Below are positions 26,550 through 34,455 of a DNA stretch of 53,772 nucleotides, one piece after another. The DNA lies in contig WTFY01000012.1 of assembly GCA_011523795.1 (NCBI GenBank), positions 1-53,772 of the forward strand, in the 5' to 3' direction. The notes under the pieces were generated by a model, which saw only the letters and a list, made by a program, of their open reading frames with translations, had not been told where the DNA came from and did no database searches. Position 1 is the first letter of the stretch. Every line of letters starts with the position of its first letter. The stretch is from Gammaproteobacteria bacterium. Its GTDB lineage: Bacteria > Pseudomonadota > Gammaproteobacteria > UBA4575. The translations under genes and the position numbers were made by a program.

Positions 26550-27605
26550 CTAAAACCATTTAATACTCTTGAATAGAATTATCAAACCAACAACAATGAA
26601 AATCATCACCCCAATTACAATGAAGTAACTTGGTTTGTAAAGTAATTCAGGCATGTACTCAAAGTTCATGCCATAAATACCAGCTAAAAATGTTATCGGC
26701 AAAAAAATGATAGCTACGATCGTTAACATTTTCATGATTTTGTTCAGACGATGTCCGGATACAGAGATATAACCATTGATTAAGCTTCCAATAACGTCAT
26801 TTAATAACTTTGCCAAGCTTGCTAGCCGCTCTGTATGCTCTTGAACATCATGAAACTGATGGATAACTTCACTGCCAGATAATTTATTGTGCTTGATTTT
26901 ATTTCCATTTTCTTTTGTAAAATTTTCAGGATGTGGAATTGTTTTTAGATGATTAGAGCTATTATCTTCATTTGAAATAAAGGCTAGCAATTCTTTTAAT
27001 ACAATATTTTGGTTGTTGAATAGTCTATGCAGGTATCGTGTTTTAGTACTGTATTTGAGCAGTTCATTCAAGAGACTATCATTTGGCTGGGATGACATCT
27101 CATCTTCGATTTGCTCAAGTCGACTTTCCAGCTTCATAACGATATCTGTATGACGACTCGTAATTCTTTTTAGGATTGCCGCGGTTATTTTCAAAGGGTC
27201 ACAGTACTTCGTATTGTTTTCATCAGTAATCTTGTCCCAAAAGTGATTAATACTTTCAGAAGCGCTTTTATGAATAGAAATTAGAAATTTATCTGATATA
27301 AAAAATGAGATATGTAGGGCATTAAAATCGGTATCATCTAGAGTAGAGCCGGAAGCTTTGGCTAATACAAATATATAATGCTCAAATACTTCAAATTTTG
27401 GCGGGTGGCGGTCTTGCTGAGCATCATCTATAGCAAGGTCAGAAATTTTGAATAATCTACTTAAAAAATCTCGCTCTTCTTCTTTGTTGCCAGTTTCAAT
27501 ATCTAGCCAGATAAATTCAGTGGACTTGGTAGGAATATCCTGTTCTTCAGAAATAATAATGTGATCAGCAGCTAATGATTTTTTATTAATTTTAATTGAA
27601 CGCAT
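26550..27605 (-). CDS. CorA-family divalent metal ion transporter
   Basis: An inner-membrane Mg/Co channel of the CorA family: a large cytoplasmic funnel, two C-terminal helices, and the selectivity motif GMN in YGMNFEYMPEL near the end. About 351 residues from ATG 27605, which is preceded by AAGGCGGG. An upstream in-frame ATG at 27635 would add ten residues but lacks a good site. Strongly AT-rich, like its neighbours. The gene stands alone. Confidence 0.9.
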   Translation of the reverse strand: MRSIKINKKSLAADHIIISEEQDIPTKSTEFIWLDIETGNKEEERDFLSRLFKISDLAIDDAQQDRHPPKFEVFEHYIFVLAKASGSTLDDTDFNALHISFFISDKFLISIHKSASESINHFWDKITDENNTKYCDPLKITAAILKRITSRHTDIVMKLESRLEQIEDEMSSQPNDSLLNELLKYSTKTRYLHRLFNNQNIVLKELLAFISNEDNSSNHLKTIPHPENFTKENGNKIKHNKLSGSEVIHQFHDVQEHTERLASLAKLLNDVIGSLINGYISVSGHRLNKIMKMLTIVAIIFLPITFLAGIYGMNFEYMPELLYKPSYFIVIGVMIFIVVGLIILFKSIKWF

Positions 27606-27730
27606 AGAACCCGCCTTATCAAGATATTTGTCCATTTATTAATTTCTATTTAAGTTCTGTATCTAGTAAAGCATGCATATATACATAGTTATTAAGTAAT
27701 CTACTATGCAGTGCATTGTTTAAATGGTTG

Positions 27731-27916
27731 TTACTTAACCATTTCAAGGCTAAGTCCTACATCTTTTTTATTAGGTATAGTTACCTGTACAGTGATTGAT
27801 GGTTGATATTTGATTTGTAGAATAAGGTCAAAAAAGTAATTGAGCAGTTTCTTACAAGCTTCTTTTATTGAATTCAAGATAAATAAATCTTCAATTGGAT
27901 AGAAATTGTAAGGCAT
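27731..27916 (-). CDS. Hypothetical small protein (uncertain)
   Basis: A 61-residue ORF (MPYNFYPIEDLF...) that ends about 95 bases upstream of corA on the same strand and is divergent from the lapA-like gene. Its composition is protein-like (acidic and basic residues mixed, an amphipathic IKEACKKLLNYFFDL helix), but no family is recognised and its ribosome-binding site is weak. It may be a remnant. Confidence 0.35.
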   Translation of the reverse strand: MPYNFYPIEDLFILNSIKEACKKLLNYFFDLILQIKYQPSITVQVTIPNKKDVGLSLEMVK

Positions 27917-27944
27917 GCTCTTTTTTGATGAGTTGAGAAAGTAA

Positions 27945-28151
27945 ATGCGAAAAATCAAGTCTATCGTGTTGGGGATAATTTTATTATTTCTTGCAATATT
28001 TCTAGTGCAGAATTTAAAAATAATATCAATTAATTTTTTATTTTGGGGCAGTAATCTCCCGGGTGCTATTCTTGTAGGTGTTGTATTCGTGGCAGGAATT
28101 TTGTTTGGTGCTATTACATTTAGCTTCATTCGCCATCGTAATAGAAATTAG
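27945..28151 (+). CDS. LapA-domain (DUF1049) small membrane protein
   Basis: A 68-residue protein with two membrane helices (about 5-24 and 38-60) separated by QNLKIISINFLFWGSN, the conserved centre of the LapA/DUF1049 family, and a basic C-terminal tail (FIRHRNRN). In E. coli LapA (YciS) acts with LapB in control of lipopolysaccharide synthesis through LpxC turnover. No lapB lies next to it here. It is the last gene before the right repeat of island 1. Confidence 0.8.
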   Translation: MRKIKSIVLGIILLFLAIFLVQNLKIISINFLFWGSNLPGAILVGVVFVAGILFGAITFSFIRHRNRN

Positions 28152-28233
28152 TGATTGTCTGAAGAGTGCTCTCCAGGAACTTTGTGGTTTGTCTTGCCCT
28201 CCTGTATTTCATCCAGATTATGGGGATAAGACC

Positions 28234-28261
28234 AGGTTCATATCCTATCGCCAGCTCTAGT
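28234..28261 (+). repeat. attR-like site: degenerate 3' end of tRNA-Thr
   Basis: Twenty-five of 28 bases match 8935-8962, covering the T-loop and acceptor 3' strand of tRNA-Thr(TGT). The three differences include the CCA end, here CTA. No other part of a tRNA lies upstream, so this is a fragment, not a gene. Confidence 0.75.
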
Positions 28262-28273
28262 GTGCGTGATCGT

Positions 28274-29944
28274 TTACTTCAGATGCCAGTAAGCAGGCAG
28301 TGGTTGCAGGCGTGAATCTTCCAGGGGTGCACCGACAGTGAAGTGGTACAAACTCTGCCAACTGTGATCACTGATGCCAAGCACTTCATGCATGACGTCA
28401 TCGAAAAAGCAGCCGATTCCAGTTGATCGAATCCCGGCGGCTTCAGCTTCCAGGTACAGGATTTGCCCAATCAATCCTGTTTCCCAGAACAGGCGTGGAT
28501 AAAACAGCGCACCGTGCTGCTCAAGGCTGGCATCAAATGCAGCCAGCATCCCAAGTGCAAAGGCCCCGTCAGCTGCAATATCCTGATGACAACTGATGAT
28601 TTTCGTAACCTCGCGTGCGTCGGCTTCTTGCAACCGATACAAAGGGAGCGTCTTCGGACAACCATCGGGTTTTTCCCAGCAGAGTCCTGAACGTAACGTC
28701 TTTTTGAGCGAAGCCTCGTGGGCAAAGTCGCGCACGAGCATATACAGCCCTGCTGGCAAACCCTCTACACGATGAACGAATATTGCAAGCGAAACGCATG
28801 CCCTCCAGGGCAACACCTCTATAATGTTTTTTCCCGCATGCGGAGTGACATGCATCAGCATTCTGTAGAATGTATTGCTGCCGATCGTGCCATGCCCATC
28901 CATCGCCAGCGCACTTCGACGTTCCCTTATTATTCTTCGAGCGGAGATTCGCCTGTCCGCGTCGAACTCGTTGTTAAGGTCATGTACTGTTCGGGAATGA
29001 TGTTCGTGATGTAGTGGACGAGGGCTGTTGAAACGACATGCCCTCGCAACATGCCCAATGATTGGCCAGTCATGATGATCATTGCTTAATGCATTTGGAC
29101 TGCCTTCAAATTCGATTGTTTTAAGACGTTCAAGTAATGCAACGGGGAGATCGATGATGGAATCTGTCCGTGTTCTGTCTGCATCAAATGGATAAATTGC
29201 CAGCAGGCAGTCCGGATGTTCCGCCTCAATGCCTTCTTGTTGATGCAGCCCCAACAGCGTTGTCAGGTCGGTATCTGTCACACAGTCAATTAACCTGGTT
29301 TTCCAGCCGAGGGCCGCTGCAGCGAAAGTGACAGCGCCGATTGCATGTCCAACGTCGTGGTGGCAGTAACGAAAGGCTCGTTCACCATACTTCCATGATT
29401 CACGCCAGTAGATCGAGGTCAATGAAATCAGCAGGAAATCCGGCGGCAGTTCAGTACTCAAGGTACGCCATTCCTCCTTCGTCAGGATCGCCCGGCGCTC
29501 CAATGCATGTGCGTAGGCAGAATAATGATAAACAGCGCTTACTTCGCTCAAATCCTGAATCGGCCCGGTTATCAAATAGGCTTCGGTAGGGTGGAGGTTG
29601 CCACTTGAAGGATTGACCCGCAAAGACCAGCGATTTCCGCTTGCCTGCTTCCAGGCAGAAATTGCGAGACTTTCATAAAAGAGACGGCTGATGGAATCCC
29701 GGTTTATACGTGCTGCAGGGGTTTGGCATGTTTCGAATAGCGAGTCATAGCTTGGCGCTTCTGTACTGTGCGGATGGTCCAGTGGGAGGGTTAATGACTG
29801 GTCGTAACGCCGGAACGGATCAGGTTGATTCTTCCAGTCCATGTAACCCAATGAGCGTGCATAGCGTTGAAGCTGATGTTTGGTTCGATCGTGATACTCG
29901 TACACGGCATCAAGATTAGATGAGTTACTAGGTTTCTTGGACAT
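28274..29944 (-). CDS. SagB/ThcOx-type double nitroreductase-domain oxidoreductase
   Basis: A flavoprotein of about 556 residues with two nitroreductase-like halves. The first half carries NPSSGNLHPTEAY and the strongly conserved WKYGERAFRYCHHDVGHA; the second carries the region with IGQILYLEAEAAGIRSTG and GCFFDD. Characterised SagB proteins oxidise azolines in peptide natural products, but long double-domain members like this are widespread without a peptide cluster. No YcaO, precursor or radical-SAM gene is in the window. I chose ATG 29944; an ATG at 29977 is also in frame. Confidence 0.85.
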   Translation of the reverse strand: MSKKPSNSSNLDAVYEYHDRTKHQLQRYARSLGYMDWKNQPDPFRRYDQSLTLPLDHPHSTEAPSYDSLFETCQTPAARINRDSISRLFYESLAISAWKQASGNRWSLRVNPSSGNLHPTEAYLITGPIQDLSEVSAVYHYSAYAHALERRAILTKEEWRTLSTELPPDFLLISLTSIYWRESWKYGERAFRYCHHDVGHAIGAVTFAAAALGWKTRLIDCVTDTDLTTLLGLHQQEGIEAEHPDCLLAIYPFDADRTRTDSIIDLPVALLERLKTIEFEGSPNALSNDHHDWPIIGHVARACRFNSPRPLHHEHHSRTVHDLNNEFDADRRISARRIIRERRSALAMDGHGTIGSNTFYRMLMHVTPHAGKNIIEVLPWRACVSLAIFVHRVEGLPAGLYMLVRDFAHEASLKKTLRSGLCWEKPDGCPKTLPLYRLQEADAREVTKIISCHQDIAADGAFALGMLAAFDASLEQHGALFYPRLFWETGLIGQILYLEAEAAGIRSTGIGCFFDDVMHEVLGISDHSWQSLYHFTVGAPLEDSRLQPLPAYWHLK

Positions 29945-30267
29945 TCTTGCCAGGCCAGTTATCCGGGCAGTGCTCATTCAAGGACTGCATCCAGAATGAC
30001 TGACACACGCTAAGCCAGTACCAGCTTATGACGGTGATCCCAACCGGTCAATGCAACTCGACAAAACCGGTCGGGCAAAAGCATTATATGACGATAGCTC
30101 GCCACTGCTGCTTTTGATTTGTACATGAGACGTGTCTAACCCGTATTATCCAATTTTGCTGTGTCTGGCCCGGAACTGTATTGGGGCAAGCATCTTTTAC
30201 CGTCATGTAATACACTGGCACTTGAAAGCCTGCACGCTAATATCAGAATAAAAAAACGCAGATTATC

Positions 30268-31320
30268 GTGGCCCTGAATCAACAGCCTGCTAAAGGTATC
30301 TTCCTGGTGATTGTCTCCATCGCCTTTGCACTGGGCCTGGGTGGGATCTTCATCGGAATACTTGGCCTCAGCGAGGAGCAGGGCACGTTGGTGTATGCAG
30401 TCTGTTTTGCCAATTTTTGGCATTTTGGTGTCTCATTCGGTGGTTGGCCGGGGGGCCTTGTGACCCAGAACCGTATATGGCGAGGATTGATCAACTGGTT
30501 ACTGGCGATGCTCTCGGTCCTGATTACGATAGGAATATGGTCCTGGGGTTATGGGCTGCCCTTCCACGAGACTCCTGTTGCGCTGTGGGCCCAGACTTGC
30601 ATTTTCATGGCAGTGATGCAGATCTTTTTGTTCCGTAACCGCCTGATCACGCCATGGGATTTGGCAGACGTCATCGAATGGGAAAATAACCCACGGCAGC
30701 CGCTTAACGGAATTGCGAATTTCGTGTTCGCAATTGTGTTCATGCCCACGGCTCTGTTCTTTGTGCCAACAATGTGGGGGATGGAACCACTCCATATTCC
30801 ATGGTACTGGTTTCCGATGTCCGTAGTGGTGGTGGACTTTTGCGATTGGTGGCCCTTTGACCGGCTCGGTCAGCCCCGCGCAGGGATCCTCAACACGGGA
30901 ATGGTCATAATCGGCACGGTGCTCTTGATGATTGTTTTTCACCATCTCGGATTCAACTTTTTCGATGAGGGTGTGCCAGGGACTCAGGCAGCTATCTTTG
31001 CTGCGGTGTGGACGGCATTCGCTCTTATACAGGGCTGGACGATGAACATGTGGCCTTTTGGCCATTGGCACCGGGGAAAGAAAGCGGGTATGGCCCTCGT
31101 TATAACATTAATGATTTCAGCCGTGGTCTTTGCTGCAATTTTGAAATTCATACCCGTCGAACAATACGATGCCGTGATCTTCTGGCTGTTTGCCTGGTTA
31201 TGGGCGCTTGTGTGCTTGGCTGCACCCGGCTACTTCCATCTGTTTTTTTGGGGCTATGAGGAAAATCCCCATGCGGCAGGTACAAAAGGTGCAGGCTACA
31301 GTGGGCGCGCGGCTTTTTGA
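30268..31320 (+). CDS. Polytopic membrane protein of unknown family
   Basis: This 350-residue protein has about nine hydrophobic helices, rich in Trp, Phe and Gly. Notable loops are NFWHFGVSFGGWPGG, FPMSVVVVDFCDWWPFDRL and MNMWPFGHWHRGKK, with several His and Asp/Trp clusters that might bind a metal or haem. The C-terminal tail is short and polar. I do not recognise the family. The start is GTG with only a weak ribosome-binding site. It is transcribed away from the SagB-like gene, with 323 bases between the two starts. Confidence 0.7.
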   Translation: MALNQQPAKGIFLVIVSIAFALGLGGIFIGILGLSEEQGTLVYAVCFANFWHFGVSFGGWPGGLVTQNRIWRGLINWLLAMLSVLITIGIWSWGYGLPFHETPVALWAQTCIFMAVMQIFLFRNRLITPWDLADVIEWENNPRQPLNGIANFVFAIVFMPTALFFVPTMWGMEPLHIPWYWFPMSVVVVDFCDWWPFDRLGQPRAGILNTGMVIIGTVLLMIVFHHLGFNFFDEGVPGTQAAIFAAVWTAFALIQGWTMNMWPFGHWHRGKKAGMALVITLMISAVVFAAILKFIPVEQYDAVIFWLFAWLWALVCLAAPGYFHLFFWGYEENPHAAGTKGAGYSGRAAF

Positions 31321-31640
31321 GGTGAACATTTCAGTCAACGACAAATGCAACCGGCCATGCCATGCCGTTGCTACTTGCAACTGGCTAATGTGCCCGGTGT
31401 AGCATCACTTCTGGATAAAGGCAGCCGTTTAGGCTAGTCTTGCAGACAACACAACGATGGAGGCACTTTCAGGTACTCTATTGTGTAAACCATGTCTTTG
31501 TTATTTGCTGTAGGCTATCCCTGAGGAACTACAAGAGCCTGTGCTTTTGCCCAGGATGTTGGGACGATTCTATAGGGTCGCATGCAAGCCATAAAATTCA
31601 TGCATGCACCTGTCTGCTAATCAACGCTAAAGGAAGTTCA
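31321..31640. other. Intergenic gap without a recognised gene
   Basis: No coding region with family support was seen. The 3' part provides the leader and ribosome-binding site (AAGGAAG) of the 77-residue ORF that follows. Confidence 0.5.
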
Positions 31641-31874
31641 ATGATGACTAATGAGGAAATTGCTGCATTTGCACTGGCAGTACACGTGCGAAATTGTGCG
31701 CTTGAAGCAGGAGTCAGTGCAGCTCAAATGGGAGACAACTTTCCTGTAGTGGAATGGCAAACGCTCTATTCAGTGGCTTTGGAGAAAGCAGACGACCTAA
31801 AAGATTCGTACCCTGATCCTGAAATGTGCGTGCACGAAATTCAACCTCACCTTACTGCCGCTTACGGGGTGTAA
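31641..31874 (+). CDS. Hypothetical 77-residue protein
   Basis: The ORF starts at tandem ATG codons after AAGGAAG. The protein (MMTNEEIAAFALAV...) is soluble, acidic and mostly helical, with two cysteines (CALEAG and MCVHEI). The frame is open about 200 bases further upstream, but that part lacks a start with a ribosome-binding site. No family recognised. It is followed by a lipoprotein gene 78 bases later in the same direction. Confidence 0.6.
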   Translation: MMTNEEIAAFALAVHVRNCALEAGVSAAQMGDNFPVVEWQTLYSVALEKADDLKDSYPDPEMCVHEIQPHLTAAYGV

Positions 31875-31952
31875 ACGATGCACATGAATCTCAGGATATG
31901 TACCCGTGTCAGGGAGTATGTTGGTTCATAATCAAGGCAGGTTGAATTTTTG

Positions 31953-32687
31953 ATGCAAAAGCTCGTCTCGTCACTTCATGTCGTATTGTGTTTTTTCCTG
32001 TTGGCAGGATGTACGGTCACGCATAAGGAGAGCGTTCAACATGATTTGAGTTCGCCGCAGCAAGCACCTTTAGACGGAATATGGAAAGGTGAATTCGATA
32101 TCGGGGGCAGGGGTCCTTTCGACTTCACTGCAATACATCTGGATGGCAAGGCATATGCCTACAGTGAACGTGCCAAGGCCATGTGTGTGGGTACCGTGGA
32201 ACTGGACGGGACTAAATATGCATCCACCTATGCGCTTTTTGTGATGGATGGAGGCCCATTCGATGTTGCAAAGCTCACTGGAAACGTAAGTGAGCAAAAT
32301 GAAATTGCATCCCACTTTGTCACAATCAACGGAGGGGATACGGGCGCCATGAACCTTGCCTACGATACGGTGTATGAGGTGCCATCTTCTTTGGAAGCAG
32401 TGTCTGGAGCCTGGTCCTATACCGACAGGGATAATCTTACGACGGAATTCAGTATCGCAGCCGATGGCGTGATTCAGGGCAAGGACTCGGATAGCTGTGT
32501 TTACAACGGACAGCTTGAGGTCATCGACCCCCGTTACAATGCTTACAGGCTTGTGATGGATATCAGGCGCTGCAGCACGGTTGACGGGGAGTATGAAGGG
32601 GTCACATTTCTGGCACAGGACCGGTTGAGCGTACAGGTGGCGAATGCCAAGTATGCCTTGTTTTTCGCATTCAGCCGTGAGCCATGA
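31953..32687 (+). CDS. Putative lipoprotein
   Basis: A 244-residue protein with a signal peptide and lipobox LLAGC, so it should be exported and lipidated at about Cys-20. The mature part is beta-rich (DGIWKGEFDIGGRGPFDFTAI, then repeats of strand-like segments ending VANAKYALFFAFSREP), suggesting a small lipocalin-like barrel, but this is only an impression. The start is ATG 31953; a TTG one codon earlier is unlikely. No family recognised. Confidence 0.7.
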   Translation: MQKLVSSLHVVLCFFLLAGCTVTHKESVQHDLSSPQQAPLDGIWKGEFDIGGRGPFDFTAIHLDGKAYAYSERAKAMCVGTVELDGTKYASTYALFVMDGGPFDVAKLTGNVSEQNEIASHFVTINGGDTGAMNLAYDTVYEVPSSLEAVSGAWSYTDRDNLTTEFSIAADGVIQGKDSDSCVYNGQLEVIDPRYNAYRLVMDIRRCSTVDGEYEGVTFLAQDRLSVQVANAKYALFFAFSREP

Positions 32688-32730
32688 CTGTATCAGCAGG
32701 GCGCACTGCCAGAAGTTTTTGACTGTGTAT

Positions 32731-34065
32731 TTAGAATAGAGAGTCGCCCCGGCCTACCGCAAAGTATTTGAACCCCAATTGCTGCATCCTATCGGGGTCA
32801 TAAAGGTTGCGGCCATCAAATATCACGGGGCTGCGCAATGCGTTCCTGATCTTCGTGTAGTCCGGACTTCTGAACTGGTCCCATTCAGTCACGATAACCA
32901 GTGCGTCTGCGAAGGACAAGGCATCGTCTGCAGTTTCACACAACTGCAGGTTGGGGTGACTGCCGTATATTCGCTGACACTCGGTCATGGCAGCGGGGTC
33001 GTATGCCTGGACCTTCGCACCGGCATCCCATAGTGATTCGATCAGGTTTCGGCTTGATGCTTCCCGCATGTCATCGGTACCGGGCTTGAAGGCCAGTCCC
33101 CACAGTGCGAAAACTTTCCCGCGCAAATCGCCTTTGAAAAAACTGTGAATTTTTTGATAAAGCATCTGCTTTTGTTCCTGGTTCACTGCATCGACCGCAG
33201 CAATCAGACGGGGTGTGTAATTGACCTGCCTTGCCATGCCCTGCAACGCTTTCACATCTTTCGGAAAGCAAGAGCCTCCATACCCGCATCCGGGAAACAG
33301 GAACTTGTCGCCTATGCGCGGGTCCGAGCCTATGCCCTGGCGGACTTTCTCAATATCTGCCCCGAGCCGCTCGGCCATGTTGGCCAGTTCGTTCATGAAA
33401 CTGATTCTTGTGGCCAGCATCGCATTGGCCGCGTACTTGGTCAGTTCTGCAGAGGCCGGGTTCATGACATGTACCTGGTCGCGGCTGCTGATGAAAGGGG
33501 CGTAGAGTTCGAGCATCAGGGTTTCGGCCTGAGCGTTATCGGCTCCTATGATGATGCGATCGGGCTTCATGAAATCCTTGATCGCAGCACCCTCTTTTAA
33601 AAATTCCGGGTTGGAAACCACGTCAAACCCGGTATTCAGCTCTCTGAGCTCGAGTTCGCGTTGTATGGTTTGAGCTACTTTTTCCGAAGTGCCGACAGGT
33701 ACAGTCGACTTGTTCACGATGAGCCTGTAGTCATCCATATGCCTGCCGACAGTTTCTGCAACGGCCAGCACATGCTGCAGGTCGGCCATGCCGTCCTCGT
33801 CCGGCGGTGTGCCGACCGCTATGAACTGGAACTGCCCGTGTTCAACACCTGCAGCTGCATCGGATGTAAATTCAATGCGTCCGGCTTCCAGGTTTGCCTG
33901 TACCAGTTCATGCAGTCCCGGCTCATGGATGGGAATGATGCACTGGTTGAGTTTCGATACCCTGTCTGCATCAATATCGACACAGAGAACGTGATTTCCT
34001 TCCTGTGCAAGGCATGCAGCCGTTACCAGGCCGACATAACCGGAACCGTGTATTGTCAAATTCAT
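32731..34065 (-). CDS. ugd: UDP-glucose 6-dehydrogenase
   Basis: This enzyme makes UDP-glucuronate from UDP-glucose with two NAD+ reductions, for surface polysaccharides or lipid A modification. The NAD-binding GSGYVG is at 7-12. [19 protein letters not shown] and the catalytic cysteine motif [10 protein letters not shown] (around residue 260) are all present. The length of 444 is normal. No other polysaccharide gene is adjacent. It is convergent with the lipoprotein and divergent from tRNA-Tyr. Confidence 0.94.
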   Translation of the reverse strand: MNLTIHGSGYVGLVTAACLAQEGNHVLCVDIDADRVSKLNQCIIPIHEPGLHELVQANLEAGRIEFTSDAAAGVEHGQFQFIAVGTPPDEDGMADLQHVLAVAETVGRHMDDYRLIVNKSTVPVGTSEKVAQTIQRELELRELNTGFDVVSNPEFLKEGAAIKDFMKPDRIIIGADNAQAETLMLELYAPFISSRDQVHVMNPASAELTKYAANAMLATRISFMNELANMAERLGADIEKVRQGIGSDPRIGDKFLFPGCGYGGSCFPKDVKALQGMARQVNYTPRLIAAVDAVNQEQKQMLYQKIHSFFKGDLRGKVFALWGLAFKPGTDDMREASSRNLIESLWDAGAKVQAYDPAAMTECQRIYGSHPNLQLCETADDALSFADALVIVTEWDQFRSPDYTKIRNALRSPVIFDGRNLYDPDRMQQLGFKYFAVGRGDSLF

Positions 34066-34171
34066 CGTTCGGCAAGTATGGAAACAATGTAAACGAAATT
34101 CAAAGTGGATAAGTCACGATTTACGAACAGATGAAGCGGGCCTTCAAAAAATCATCCCAATTGGCGGGTCA

Positions 34172-34190
34172 GCATTTTGAGTCAAAATGC
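34172..34190. promoter_or_regulatory. 19-base perfect palindrome (operator candidate)
   Basis: GCATTTTGA and TCAAAATGC are perfect inverted arms around a single G. It lies between ugd (divergent) and tRNA-Tyr. This is a typical size for a dimeric repressor site; no regulator gene is adjacent. Confidence 0.5.
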
Positions 34191-34256
34191 GAGTGGTGTT
34201 TGTATGCGCCAGTTTTGGAATTCCGGTGATCGCCATGTCTGCCACGTAGGGTAATG

Positions 34257-34286
34257 TTGACAGTCCACGGATGTATACCACACAAT
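34257..34286 (+). promoter_or_regulatory. Likely private promoter of tRNA-Tyr
   Basis: TTGACA (34257-34262) and CACAAT (34281-34286) are spaced by 18 bases and end 12 bases before the tRNA. A separate promoter would be needed once the tRNA operon was split. The -10 is imperfect (4 of 6). Confidence 0.5.
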
Positions 34287-34297
34287 CCATCCGCATC

Positions 34298-34382
34298 GGA
34301 GGGGTACCCAAGCGGTCAACGGGAGCAGACTGTAAATCTGCCGGCTCAGCCTACGGAGGTTCGAATCCTCCCCCCTCCACCA
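34298..34382 (+). tRNA. tRNA-Tyr(GTA)
   Basis: An 85-base tRNA with a long variable arm and encoded CCA. The acceptor stem starts GGAGGGG, the anticodon stem GCAGA / TCTGC holds loop CTGTAAA, and the anticodon GTA is at 34332-34334. It corresponds to E. coli tyrU, second gene of the tRNA-tufB operon. Confidence 0.95.
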
Positions 34383-34383
34383 T
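34371..34383 (+). repeat. attL-like site (3' end of tRNA-Tyr)
   Basis: CCCCCTCCACCAT at the tRNA 3' end is repeated exactly at 52952-52964, just before tRNA-Gly, the next gene of the ancestral operon. Confidence 0.65.
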
Positions 34384-34455
34384 ATGTATACGTAGGTCAT
34401 TGAATACTTAATATTTATTCATTCTGTAAAATCATTCACCAGAAAGGACAGGCCT

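Larger units (their letters stand above)
8961..28261. mobile_element. Island 1 in tRNA-Thr (about 19.3 kb, no integrase)
   Basis: The segment is bounded by the intact tRNA-Thr and the degenerate copy of its 3' end. It separates tRNA-Thr from tRNA-Tyr, which are adjacent in the E. coli operon. The content is a mosaic: a GC-rich catabolic and transport part up to about 20 kb, an intermediate permease, and a clearly AT-rich part from about 22 to 28.2 kb. Remnants of an ABC ATPase, an SDR, a dicarboxylate symporter and an MscS channel are scattered through it. No recombinase gene is present, so it is probably old and immobile. Confidence 0.65.

Noticed and set aside
28274-29944. RiPP (azole peptide) biosynthesis because of the SagB-like enzyme
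   Set aside because: No YcaO cyclodehydratase, precursor peptide or exporter gene lies nearby; long double-domain members occur alone.
34195-34220. A further tRNA-Thr 3' fragment (GCGCCAG) before tRNA-Tyr as the end of a second tandem island
   Set aside because: Only about seven to eight bases match with different flanks, which is expected by chance.
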